From the NCBI GenBank assembly GCA_964519035.1, contig CAZFKZ010000032.1:1-21392 (forward strand): a stretch of DNA of 21,392 nucleotides, written 5' to 3'. Positions 1 through 7,760 of this stretch are shown here, one piece after another. The first letter of the stretch is position 1; each line of letters starts with the position of its first letter. The position numbers and the translations under genes are program-made. Origin of the DNA: CAJJBL01 sp964519035 (lineage in GTDB: Bacteria; Pseudomonadota; Alphaproteobacteria; Puniceispirillales; Marisalimonadaceae). The notes under the pieces are model-generated. The model saw only the letters and a list, made by a program, of their open reading frames with translations. It did not search any database and was not told the origin of the DNA.

Positions 1-1068
1 CCAAATGTTGGAAAATCAACTTTATTTAATGCTTTAACGGAAACAGCTTCTGCAGAAGCTGCTAATTATCCCTTTTGCACTATAGAACCAAACACAGGAA
101 TCGTATCAGTTCCAGATAAAAGATTAACTCTTCTTGCCGAATTAGCTTCGTCTCAGAAAATAATTCCTGCACAGATGCAGTTTGTTGATATAGCTGGCTT
201 AGTAAGTGGTGCAAGCAAAGGAGAAGGATTAGGAAATAAATTCCTTGCCCATATTAGAGAAGTCGATGCTATTCTCCATGTTCTAAGATGCTTCGAGGAT
301 GAAGATATCACTCATACTCAAAATAATATTGATCCCATTCGTGATTCTGAAATTATAGAAACAGAATTGATGTTGGCTGACTTAGAAAGTTTAGAACGAC
401 AAATGCAAAATTTAGCTAAAAAAGCTAAATCTAATGATAAAGAAGCAAAGAATGATATAATTATAATGGAAGAATTATATTCTATTTTATCTAAGGGTAT
501 TCCAATCAGACTTGGTAATCTGTCAGAAGATAAGATTAAAAGAATAAAATCATTTAACCTACTTAGTTCTAAACCAATTCTATATGTTTGCAACGTAAAT
601 GAAGCAGACGCTTCTAGTGGCAATCATTTATCAAAAGCTGTTTTTGATAAAGCTACTAATGAAAAAGCTGAATCTGTTGTAATATCAGGTGCTATTGAAT
701 CTGAGATTGCTTTATTAGATGATGATGAAAAAAAAGAGTTTCTTAAAGATTTAAATCTAAATGAATCAGGACTTTCAAGGCTTATTAGGGCAGGTTTTGG
801 CTTACTTAATTTAATTACATTTTTTACAATTGGTCCAAAAGAGGCAAGAGCTTGGACTTTAAAAAATGATTCGACAGCTCCAGAGGCGGCTGGTGTTATT
901 CATACTGATTTCCAAAAAGGTTTCATAAAAGCTGAAACTATATCTTATGATGATTATATAAAACATAAGAGTGAACAAGCCACAAAAGACGCTGGACGTG
1001 TAAGGATTGAAGGCTCCGAATATAAGGTTATAGATGGCGACGTATTCCATTTTAGGTTTAATGTATAG
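1..1068 (+). CDS. ychF: Redox-regulated ATPase YchF (Obg-family), 5' end cut by window edge
   Basis: YchF is a universally conserved P-loop ATPase of the Obg/TRAFAC class that binds ribosomes and has been linked to the oxidative stress response. The reading frame is open from base 1 and shows 355 residues. It starts inside the Walker A loop (PNVGKST, visible residues 1-7), so about 10 N-terminal residues are missing compared with the usual length near 363. The G3-type motif is DIAG (visible 63-66). The NVNE motif (about 198-201) stands where GTPases carry NKxD, which is typical of YchF and fits its preference for ATP. The end carries the TGS domain, with IGPKEARAWT and a terminal VIDGDVFHFRFNV. 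An internal ATG at 175 is not the start, because conserved family sequence precedes it. The next gene begins 17 bases downstream on the same strand. The family call is secure. Confidence 0.96.
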   Translation, partial: PNVGKSTLFNALTETASAEAANYPFCTIEPNTGIVSVPDKRLTLLAELASSQKIIPAQMQFVDIAGLVSGASKGEGLGNKFLAHIREVDAILHVLRCFEDEDITHTQNNIDPIRDSEIIETELMLADLESLERQMQNLAKKAKSNDKEAKNDIIIMEELYSILSKGIPIRLGNLSEDKIKRIKSFNLLSSKPILYVCNVNEADASSGNHLSKAVFDKATNEKAESVVISGAIESEIALLDDDEKKEFLKDLNLNESGLSRLIRAGFGLLNLITFFTIGPKEARAWTLKNDSTAPEAAGVIHTDFQKGFIKAETISYDDYIKHKSEQATKDAGRVRIEGSEYKVIDGDVFHFRFNV

Positions 1069-1085
1069 TTGATTGGAAATTTAAT

Positions 1086-1751
1086 ATGGATAATTTAATT
1101 GAACTAATATCAGAAGATGGTCATACTTTTTTAGCTTATTTAGCTCAACCGAAAGAAAAGCCAAAAGCTGGAATAGTAATTTTACAAGAAATTTTTGGTG
1201 TAAACGCTCATATAAAAGAAATTACAGATTTTTATGCTGATCAAGGATATCTTACAATTGCTCCTTCTTTATTTGATAGATTTGAAAGAAATGTCGAGCT
1301 GGATTACAACCAGAATGGTGTTACAAAGGGTAGAGAATTAAAAGACAAATGTGATAATAATGCTCTTAAGGATATAGATGCTGCAATTTCCGTAGTAGCT
1401 TCAGCTGGGAAAGTTGGATTAATTGGCTATTGTTGGGGAGGTTCACTTTCGTGGAGAGCCGCTTGTCAAAGCAAAATTTTAAGTGCCAGTGTTAGTTATT
1501 ATGGAGGAGACATTCCTGCTCTAAAAGATCAAACTCCATTTTGTAAATTTTTAGCACATTTTGGAGAATTAGATAAAGGTATTCCTATAGAGGCTGTAAA
1601 CCAGTTCAAAGTGGCTCAGCCTGATGTTTTAACTTACACATACCCAGCTGATCACGGCTTCAACTGTAATCATAGATCACAATATAATAAAATTAGTTCA
1701 AAAATTGCTTTGAATAGAACAAAAAAATTTTTAGATAGTCAACTTAGCTAA
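1086..1751 (+). CDS. Dienelactone hydrolase family protein
   Basis: This is a 221-residue alpha/beta hydrolase of the dienelactone hydrolase (carboxymethylenebutenolidase) family. Family members hydrolyse lactones or esters; classic ones act in chlorocatechol breakdown, but many homologues have unknown substrates. The cysteine nucleophile sits in GYCWGG (C116). The acid is D163 in GELDKG and the base is H190 in ADHGF. E35 in LQEIFG matches the glutamate that holds the nucleophile in the classic enzyme. The length is normal and no signal peptide is seen, so it is likely cytosolic. It follows ychF by 17 bases and may share its transcript. Its last 8 bases overlap the 3' end of the convergent petC. 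No other aromatic-degradation genes adjoin it, so I do not assign a pathway. Confidence 0.9.
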   Translation: MDNLIELISEDGHTFLAYLAQPKEKPKAGIVILQEIFGVNAHIKEITDFYADQGYLTIAPSLFDRFERNVELDYNQNGVTKGRELKDKCDNNALKDIDAAISVVASAGKVGLIGYCWGGSLSWRAACQSKILSASVSYYGGDIPALKDQTPFCKFLAHFGELDKGIPIEAVNQFKVAQPDVLTYTYPADHGFNCNHRSQYNKISSKIALNRTKKFLDSQLS

Positions 1752-2550
1752 TATTTTGATTTCGTCTTTTGATAGGTGCCCAAATTTGTTTCATCGCGAA
1801 ATATGATAAAATTGTTAAAACTAACAAGAAACATATAACTGATATACCAAGTTTTTTTCTTTCTTCTAATTCTGGTTCAGAAGCCCATGCTAAGAAAGCA
1901 GATACATCTTTAGACATCTGCTCTTCAGTTGCCTTAGTCCCATCTGCATAATCAACACCTTCTTCATAGAGAGGCTGAGGCATTCCTATTAAGTTTCCAG
2001 GATAATAGATATTATAGTACATACCATCGGGAACATTCTTACTTTTGGGAGCATCTCTATAACCAGACAATAAGGCATGAATATAGTCTGCACCTCCGAC
2101 CCTAGCTTTAACTATTAATGATAAATCAGGAGGATATGCACCTCCGTTAGCTACTCTTGCAGCTTGCTCATTAGGATAAGGTGAAGCGAACTTATCACTT
2201 GGTCGAGCTGGTCTTTCAAACATTTCTCCGTCATCATTTGGACCATCAGTAATTTCATTATCTGCCGCAAAAGCTTTAACTTCAGCATCATTATAACCTA
2301 AAGCTTTTAAATTCCTGTAAGCAATAAGACGCATTCCATGGCATCCAGAGCATACCTCTTTGTATACCTGAAGTCCTCTCTGTTGGGCGGATCTATCAAA
2401 TGTTCCAAAAAGACCAGAAAAAGACCAATCATTTTTTGGGATATCTATTGTATCCCCTGCGGCAAATAAAACATTTGGAGCAAGGAATAAAATAAATATA
2501 AACTTTATCAAAAAAAGATTAACAATCTTCAAATATTTTAAAATTTTCAT
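1744..2550 (-). CDS. petC: Ubiquinol-cytochrome c reductase cytochrome c1 subunit
   Basis: Cytochrome c1 of the bc1 complex accepts electrons from the Rieske cluster and passes them to a soluble or membrane cytochrome c. The 268-residue protein opens with a hydrophobic signal peptide (about residues 10-30, ending VLFAA). The covalent haem site is CSGCH (C67, C70, H71), and the probable axial methionine is M190 in NLIGMPQPL. A single C-terminal membrane anchor spans about 235-255, followed by a positively charged tail (IKRRNQ). These features give the expected periplasmic domain with an inner-membrane anchor. The ATG follows the petB stop with no gap, and AGAGAG lies about 8 bases upstream of it, which suggests coupled translation. 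It is the last gene of petABC. Here petB and petC are separate, unlike the fused fbcH of Bradyrhizobium. Confidence 0.97.
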   Translation of the reverse strand: MKILKYLKIVNLFLIKFIFILFLAPNVLFAAGDTIDIPKNDWSFSGLFGTFDRSAQQRGLQVYKEVCSGCHGMRLIAYRNLKALGYNDAEVKAFAADNEITDGPNDDGEMFERPARPSDKFASPYPNEQAARVANGGAYPPDLSLIVKARVGGADYIHALLSGYRDAPKSKNVPDGMYYNIYYPGNLIGMPQPLYEEGVDYADGTKATEEQMSKDVSAFLAWASEPELEERKKLGISVICFLLVLTILSYFAMKQIWAPIKRRNQNIS

Positions 2551-3801
2551 TTATTTTTTCTCTCTAGCAGCCATCATTGCTGCAGTAGATGCTCCACTTA
2601 AAACAGGTTCTGATATTGATATAGGAAGTGGCTTTGTTTTTTCTATATAAGGCAGTAGAGGAAACAATATTAAAAAATGGAAAAAATAGTATGCTGTAGC
2701 AATTCTTGATAAAATTACATAAATACCCTCAGCAGGCATCGCACCTAGATAACCAAGAACAACACAGTCGAAAAGTAAAACCCAAAAGAATATTTTGAAA
2801 ATTGGTCTAAATTGTGATGATCTTACTGGAGATCTATCTAACCAAGGTAAGACAAATAATACAGCAATGGAGCCAAACATAAATAAAACACCACCTAGTT
2901 TATCTGGAATAGCTCTAAGAATTGCGTAGAAAGGTAAAAAATACCATTCAGGAACAATATGCGCTGGTGTAACCATTGGATTGGCTTCGATATAATTATC
3001 AGGATGCCCCATAAAATTAGGAAAGAAAAATACAGCCGCAGCAAAACAAGTTAAAAATATACCTAAACCAAACAAATCTTTAATTGTATAATATGGATGA
3101 AATGGAAGCGTATCTTGACTACCTTGTGTATCAATACCGATAGGATTGTTTGAACCAAATCTGTGTAATGCTACCAAGTGAAGAATAACCACACCAACAA
3201 TAACAAATGGAAGAACAAAATGAAGCGAGAAAAATCTATTTAACGTAGAATTATCAACCGAAAATCCACCCCATAACCACGTAACTATGCTATCACCAAC
3301 CACAGGAATAGCAGAAAACAAGTTGGTTATAACTGTAGCTCCCCAGAAACTCATTTGACCCCAAGGTAATACATAACCCATAAAAGCAGTTGCCATCATT
3401 AGTAAAAGTATCAACACACCTAAAATCCATAAAAGCTCTCTTGGAGCCTTATAAGATCCATAATATAAACCTCTGAAAATATGAATATAAACAACAATAA
3501 AAAAGAAACTAGCACCATTCATGTGAATATAACGGATTAACCAACCATGATTAACATCTCTCATGATTCTTTCAACTGAATCAAACGCATAATCAACATG
3601 AGCTGTATAATTCATAGATAGAACTATACCAGTTATAATCATTGTTACCAATGCAATCCCTGCTAAAGAACCAAAATTCCAAAAGTAATTTAAGTTCTTA
3701 GGTGTTGGGTAATGATTTAGTTCATGATCCATGAACGTGAATATTGGAAGTCTATAATCTATCCATTTTACAACAGGATTTTTAAATTTAGGCTTTGCCA
3801 T
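2551..3801 (-). CDS. petB: Ubiquinol-cytochrome c reductase cytochrome b subunit
   Basis: Cytochrome b is the membrane core of the bc1 complex and carries both quinone sites and two b haems. The 416-residue protein has about eight hydrophobic helices. The haem ligands are visible as two pairs spaced 14 apart: H93 and H107, and H194 and H208. The Qo-site PEWY motif is at 284-287, followed by FLPFYAILRAIPDKLGG. The length matches the stand-alone alphaproteobacterial form. A good ribosome site (AGGAG, six bases before the ATG) supports the start. It lies 41 bases after petA and abuts petC, so the three form one operon. No key residue is missing. Confidence 0.98.
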   Translation of the reverse strand: MAKPKFKNPVVKWIDYRLPIFTFMDHELNHYPTPKNLNYFWNFGSLAGIALVTMIITGIVLSMNYTAHVDYAFDSVERIMRDVNHGWLIRYIHMNGASFFFIVVYIHIFRGLYYGSYKAPRELLWILGVLILLLMMATAFMGYVLPWGQMSFWGATVITNLFSAIPVVGDSIVTWLWGGFSVDNSTLNRFFSLHFVLPFVIVGVVILHLVALHRFGSNNPIGIDTQGSQDTLPFHPYYTIKDLFGLGIFLTCFAAAVFFFPNFMGHPDNYIEANPMVTPAHIVPEWYFLPFYAILRAIPDKLGGVLFMFGSIAVLFVLPWLDRSPVRSSQFRPIFKIFFWVLLFDCVVLGYLGAMPAEGIYVILSRIATAYYFFHFLILFPLLPYIEKTKPLPISISEPVLSGASTAAMMAAREKK

Positions 3802-3842
3802 TTATCACTCCTATATTCAAAAAATTATTAGTAATCATTTAT

Positions 3843-4388
3843 TTAACCTATTTTAATTATATTATCTGAAAGAAATTGATAATCTGGCACTTCTAAATTT
3901 ATTGGAGCTGGACCTTTTCTAATTCTACCAGAATGATCATAATGCGATCCATGACACGGACAAAACCATCCACCATATTGGCCTTTAATATCTCCAGTTT
4001 TTTGACCTAATGGAACACAACCTAAGTGAGTACAAACTCCTACTAAAACAATGTATTTTTCGTTTTTTACTCTTTCTTCATCAGTTTGAGGATCTCTCAT
4101 TCCTTCTAAAGAAACTTCCTTAGCTTGCTTAATTTCATCTACAGTCCTGTGACGAACAAAAACAGGTTTGCCTCTCCACTTAACAGTTATTGACTGTCCT
4201 TCTTCTAAAGAAGATAAGTCTATTTCTGTAGAAGCTAATGCTAACGTATCTGCTGCTGGATTCATTTGATCAATTAATGGCCAAACAAAAGACGCAGCCC
4301 CAACTCCAGCTAATGCATAGGTAGATATAATAAGAAAATCTCTTTTTCCTTCGCCTTCTATATTTTCTGAATCAGATTTTTTAGACAT
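3843..4388 (-). CDS. petA: Ubiquinol-cytochrome c reductase Rieske iron-sulfur subunit
   Basis: The Rieske protein carries the [2Fe-2S] cluster that takes the first electron from ubiquinol at the Qo site. The 181-residue protein has both cluster boxes: CTHLGC (C119 and H121 as ligands) and CPCHGS (C143 and H146). C124 and C145 would form the usual disulfide. One N-terminal membrane helix (about 18-37) anchors the domain, followed by the family-typical DQMNPAAD hinge. The Tat-type export signal reads GKRDFL, so it has KR where most relatives have RR. The start is supported by GGGAG four bases upstream of the ATG. It leads the petABC operon, and a candidate promoter lies in the 141-base gap before it. 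Confidence 0.97.
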   Translation of the reverse strand: MSKKSDSENIEGEGKRDFLIISTYALAGVGAASFVWPLIDQMNPAADTLALASTEIDLSSLEEGQSITVKWRGKPVFVRHRTVDEIKQAKEVSLEGMRDPQTDEERVKNEKYIVLVGVCTHLGCVPLGQKTGDIKGQYGGWFCPCHGSHYDHSGRIRKGPAPINLEVPDYQFLSDNIIKIG

Positions 4389-4456
4389 GATACTCCCAAA
4401 ACTATAGTTATTGTTTATATAACCTTGCTTAATGTAAATTTCTAGTCTTTTTAGAG

Positions 4457-4487
4457 ATTATAATATTTTTTTTTTAAATCAGGCCAA
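4457..4487 (-). promoter_or_regulatory. Candidate promoter of petABC
   Basis: On the minus strand a perfect TATAAT (4462-4457) is preceded by TTGGCC (4487-4482) with a 19-base spacer made mostly of A. Transcription from here would leave a leader of about 60 bases before petA. The spacer is longer than the ideal 17, and AT-rich sequence makes chance TATAAT matches common, so this is only a candidate. Confidence 0.25.
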
Positions 4488-4529
4488 TAAATTTACAAAG
4501 GTATAAAATTAGGATTTATTTTGATCATT

Positions 4530-5441
4530 TTATTGCCAAATAACTTCAGGAGGCATACTCATTAAGACCGCTTCAGTATTACCACCAGTTTTTAAACCAA
4601 AAATAGTTCCTCTATCGTAAAGCAAATTAAATTCAACGTATCTACCTCTTTTAATTAACAATTCTTTCCTTTCTGATTCGTTAAATTTTTTATGAACCCT
4701 TCCGTCTATAATTTCCACATAAGAATTTAAAAAACTTTTACCGACATCTTTTACAAAACTAAAATCTCTATCCCAATTATTATTATAAAAGTAATCAAAG
4801 AATATTCCACCAACACCTCTTGTTTCTTGTCTATGTGGTATATAAAAATATTTGTCGCACCAACTTTTGAAGTTTGGATAATATGAGTCACTATATTTAT
4901 CGCAGGTTAATTTGAAATTAGAATGAAATATTTTTGATGCTTCATTGTCTACAAATGTTGGTGTTAAATCTCCACCGCCACCAAACCAAATTTTTCTTTC
5001 ATCACCTTCGCCTGTAACTAAAAATCTAGTATTCATATGAGCAGCTGGAACAAAGGGGTTATTCATATGAGAAACAACTGATATACCAGTAGCCCAAAAT
5101 TTACCATTTTTTTCAGCACCTGGAATTTGATTTCTAAATTCTTTTGAAAATTCTCCATAAACTGTTGAAATGTTTACACCAACCTTTTCAAAAACATTTC
5201 CTCTCATTGTTGAGATAGTTCCCCCACCACCTCCATCTCTATTCCAACTTTTCTTCTCAAAATTAATTTTTCTATCACTGTCTCTGAAATTATTTTCAAT
5301 ATTTTCAAATGATTCACATATTTGATTTCGAAGTTCCTTAAACCATTTCGAAACCATTTCTTTTTTATTGTTCAATAAATTTTCGCTATCCTCGCATTTC
5401 TGTTTAAATAATTTTTCTATCATTTCTTCTTTTATTGCCAT
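4530..5441 (-). CDS. hemF: Oxygen-dependent coproporphyrinogen III oxidase
   Basis: HemF oxidatively decarboxylates coproporphyrinogen III to protoporphyrinogen IX, using O2, in haem synthesis in the cytosol. From the chosen start the protein has 303 residues, the usual length. The family blocks are clear: GGGGGTISTMRGNVFEKVGV, then AAHMNTRFLV, WFGGGGDLTP, GGIFFDYF, and the C-terminal FGLKTGGNTEAVLMSMPP. The frame is also open to a TTG at 5450. GGAAG at 5455-5451 touches that TTG but sits 9 bases from the ATG at 5441, so I take the ATG. The gene starts 18 bases after the CCA nucleotidyltransferase stop and probably shares its transcript. It lies upstream of petABC, both being haem-related, though a 141-base gap separates them. 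An oxygen-dependent enzyme fits an aerobic lifestyle. Confidence 0.96.
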   Translation of the reverse strand: MAIKEEMIEKLFKQKCEDSENLLNNKKEMVSKWFKELRNQICESFENIENNFRDSDRKINFEKKSWNRDGGGGGTISTMRGNVFEKVGVNISTVYGEFSKEFRNQIPGAEKNGKFWATGISVVSHMNNPFVPAAHMNTRFLVTGEGDERKIWFGGGGDLTPTFVDNEASKIFHSNFKLTCDKYSDSYYPNFKSWCDKYFYIPHRQETRGVGGIFFDYFYNNNWDRDFSFVKDVGKSFLNSYVEIIDGRVHKKFNESERKELLIKRGRYVEFNLLYDRGTIFGLKTGGNTEAVLMSMPPEVIWQ

Positions 5442-5450
5442 TTTATACAA

Positions 5451-5455
5451 CTTCC
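5451..5455 (-). promoter_or_regulatory. Ribosome binding site that decides the hemF start
   Basis: GGAAG on the minus strand lies 9 bases before the ATG at 5441. It directly abuts an in-frame TTG at 5450, which it could not serve. It therefore supports the shorter, ATG-initiated HemF. Confidence 0.6.
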
Positions 5456-5459
5456 AAAT

Positions 5460-6784
5460 TTAATTTAAACGTAAGTAAGTAATTATTTCTTTTGAAGATG
5501 GACAGAAGTCTTTATTAATCCAGAACTCTTCTGCCTTGAAGAGTAATTTATTTACTTCATTATAATCAATTGTTTTAAAAATTTTGTTAATATCTTTTCT
5601 TGTTATTGGGAACAAAGGTAATTCAATATTCAAAATATCAAATTTTTCAATCAAAGATAGAGGTAAAATATGAAATAACCCTAGTTTGCACCAACTAAAT
5701 GGAACTTTTCTTACATAACTGGATGTGTTTTTGAAATATATATAGTTTTGTAAATTCCAAATAACCTTAAGGATTTCAATTTTTACTTTTAGATCATTGT
5801 TCTTTATCAAAAAAATAGGCTCAATGCTGTATGATATTGTCTCAATTAATTTAAGGAATTTAAAATATTTTTTGCTCTTTTTAGATAGTTCAAACCTTAA
5901 ACTAATATCTTCTAATTGTTTAAAATTATATAAGTGAGGAAAAATTACACTTATCAAATTTAAGTTAGATTGTTTCAAAGTATATGCACCAAAGGTTTTG
6001 ATAAACTTAATCGTCTTAAAATCATTTGTTTTGAAACCACAATGGTTCATTATTTGATCATATTCATTTTTTTTTTGTAATATAAACCTATCTAAAGTTA
6101 GTTTTTTTATAATTGATAAGCTAACGTCAAAGTCTGAGTTATCTAGTATTTTTGTAAATTCATCTTTCATTCTTTTGTTTGATAAAAAAGAAATATTGTT
6201 TAATTGTTTTTTTATTTGTTTTTGTAATAATTGTGAAATAGGCTTTTCTGGAAAAATAGAATAGAACCTGCAGAACCTAATAATTCTTAAATAGTCCTCT
6301 TTTATCTTCGTTGTTGGATTACCAATAAATCTTAGTTTTTTATTTTTTATGTCTTTAAGACCATTAAAAGGGTCAAATATTTCTCCAGAACTATTTAAAT
6401 AAATAGCATTAATAGAAAAATCTCTTCTATGTGCATCTATATATATTTTGTCTGTGAACTCCACTTTGGCTTGCCTACCAAAAGATACCTTATCATTTCG
6501 GAGACTAGTAACCTGGTAAGTTTTTTTGCCTAGAATTAGAGAAACTGTTTTATAATTAATATCTTTTGTAATTATTTTAATTTTTTTTTTTTAATCGTTT
6601 GACAAAAAATATCGATATCAATATCAATTGCAAAATCTACATCTTTGATTTCTGCATTGATGAAATAATCTCTAATTGCTCCTCCAACAATCCATATTTT
6701 TGAATTAGCTTCAGAGGCTAAATCAAAAATGATTTTAACATTTAGATCATTTTTAAAAAAAGTTAGTAAATCAAGTTTAATAAT
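5460..6784 (-). CDS. cca: CCA tRNA nucleotidyltransferase, interrupted by a frameshift at a poly-A run
   Basis: The product adds or repairs the 3' CCA of tRNAs (class II nucleotidyltransferase, PcnB/CCA family). The N-terminal part (6784-6572) holds the catalytic core: IWIVGGAIRDYF and KDVDFAID with the metal-binding aspartates. The rest (from about 6590 down to 5460) is in another frame and continues with YQVTSLRND, VEFTDK, DAHRRDFSINAIYL, RFIGNP and EDYLRIIRFCRF. The frames meet at 12 A (6592-6581). One extra A, or a slip back by one base, joins them into about 441 residues; unslipped, the N-terminal frame ends at TAA 6574-6572. No ATG, GTG or TTG lies between the preceding in-frame stop (6787-6785) and the catalytic motif. 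The first codons are ATT ATT, with AGAGG 8 bases upstream. The 3' frame alone could start only at a GTG (6464), which lacks the catalytic core. Options are slippage-rescued gene, assembly error or young pseudogene. Family identity is sure. Confidence 0.85.
6581..6592 (-). other. Poly-A tract (12 A) at the frame switch in cca
   Basis: The coding strand has 12 consecutive A between the two frames of the CCA nucleotidyltransferase. Thirteen A would keep one open frame. Homopolymers of this length are known sites of RNA polymerase slippage and ribosomal frameshifting, and also of sequencing error and mutation. Confidence 0.85.
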
Positions 6785-6792
6785 TTAAAATA

Positions 6793-6797
6793 CCTCT
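6793..6797 (-). promoter_or_regulatory. Ribosome binding site ahead of a possible ATT start of cca
   Basis: AGAGG on the minus strand lies 8 bases before the ATT codon at 6784-6782. It falls in the short gap after the DUF6111-like gene. With no conventional start codon available in the frame, it points to ATT (AUU) as the initiation codon. Confidence 0.45.
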
Positions 6798-6803
6798 AGT
6801 TTA

Positions 6804-7058
6804 TTATTTCACAAAATTTCCATCTAACACTTTACCATTCTGAATTTTAGGAGGGGTATAATTATATGATGGGTCTGCGGCATCTTTTTCAAGAAACAAA
6901 AAAGAAATCAATATAAAAATAATAAATCCTAACAACCCGATTAACGATGAAATGAAAATTGAATTTTTCATTGTAAGCTTATTTAATATATACTTTGTTA
7001 TAAAAAAAAGAGCTACTGCTGTTAAGGCAGCCAAAAATATTATTAAATATCGTCGCAT
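6804..7058 (-). CDS. Small membrane protein, DUF6111-like
   Basis: This 84-residue protein has two hydrophobic helices (about residues 3-27 and 33-57). A short polar tail follows, reading YNYTPPKIQNGKVLDG, which resembles the C-terminal tail of the alphaproteobacterial DUF6111 family as I recall it. The function is unknown. It overlaps the end of the CoA pyrophosphatase gene by 16 bases and is followed at once by the CCA nucleotidyltransferase. The same three-gene order (pyrophosphatase, DUF6111, CCA enzyme) recurs in alphaproteobacteria, which supports the assignment. The overlap suggests coupled translation. The family label rests on tail pattern and context, not on a search. Confidence 0.75.
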   Translation of the reverse strand: MRRYLIIFLAALTAVALFFITKYILNKLTMKNSIFISSLIGLLGFIIFILISFLFLEKDAADPSYNYTPPKIQNGKVLDGNFVK

Positions 7059-7687
7059 GGTGGAAACTCCCTTAAACCTAGTCCTGCTGAAATAGTAACA
7101 AGGACTCTAGCAGTAAGCCCCCATATATTTTCATTATTATAATTTATTCTCCATGTCATTAACATACTGGAGCTAATTGGAGGTTTTTCTCTTATATGAA
7201 ATTCAGGAGACAGTAAGAGACTTGATTCTGGGATAAATATTTTTTCAACCTCTTCAGGGTTAGAGTAGATAACATTTGCCCAATTAGATGTCGACTTCAT
7301 CAGAGCAATGAAAGGAGTTACAACATAACCTGTACCTGTATAAAAGTTTGGAAGATTTCCAATTATTTCATAATTATCTTTCGACAAATTAATTTCTTCT
7401 TCAGTTTCTCTTATAACTGTGTCCATTAAGTTTTTATCTGAATCTTCTTTTCGTCCACCTGGAAACGCTACTTGCCCTGCATGCTTTCTTAAATTTTTTT
7501 TTCTCTGAGTGATTAATATGGAACTTGTTTTTTTTTCTTCATCATTTATAAAAATTACTAAAATGCTAGCCTGACTATAATCACTTGACACTCTAACAGT
7601 ATCCCCTGAATTAATAGTGTTATCTATACATTTAAATAGTCTTTGTCGTGAAATCAAATTTATAAATCCTTCATTAATGTTATGCAA
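7043..7687 (-). CDS. CoA pyrophosphatase, NUDIX family (NudL-like)
   Basis: Members hydrolyse CoA and its derivatives to 3',5'-ADP and phosphopantetheine. The protein shows the UPF0035/CoA-type signature LRKHAGQVAFPGGRKED (residues 66-82) followed by the NUDIX helix core RETEEEI (93-99). Length is 214 residues from the TTG at 7687, normal for the family. There is no in-frame ATG before residue 88. The TTG at 7687 has no clear ribosome site. A second TTG at 7657 (residue 11) has GAAGGA 9 bases upstream and is a better start, giving 204 residues. The gene heads a minus-strand run with the DUF6111-like gene and cca, and is divergent from the TauE/SafE gene. Confidence 0.9.
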   Translation of the reverse strand: MHNINEGFINLISRQRLFKCIDNTINSGDTVRVSSDYSQASILVIFINDEEKKTSSILITQRKKNLRKHAGQVAFPGGRKEDSDKNLMDTVIRETEEEINLSKDNYEIIGNLPNFYTGTGYVVTPFIALMKSTSNWANVIYSNPEEVEKIFIPESSLLLSPEFHIREKPPISSSMLMTWRINYNNENIWGLTARVLVTISAGLGLREFPPCDDI

Positions 7688-7760
7688 TTATAAATAATTA
7701 TATTCATTTAAATTTCAAATAATGTACTATCATAGACTAATAAACAATAATGAAAAGTTA

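Noticed and set aside
318..623. Open frames opposite ychF (also 859-1050, 7973-8206, 13058-13276, 13834-14037, 15254-15445, 20896-21087)
   Set aside because: They lie inside well-supported genes on the other strand or frame, lack family features and have no ribosome sites of note.
5460..6464. Stand-alone 334-residue protein starting at a GTG
   Set aside because: It begins in the middle of a conserved CCA-enzyme motif (VEFTDK) and lacks the catalytic core, which lies just upstream in another frame.
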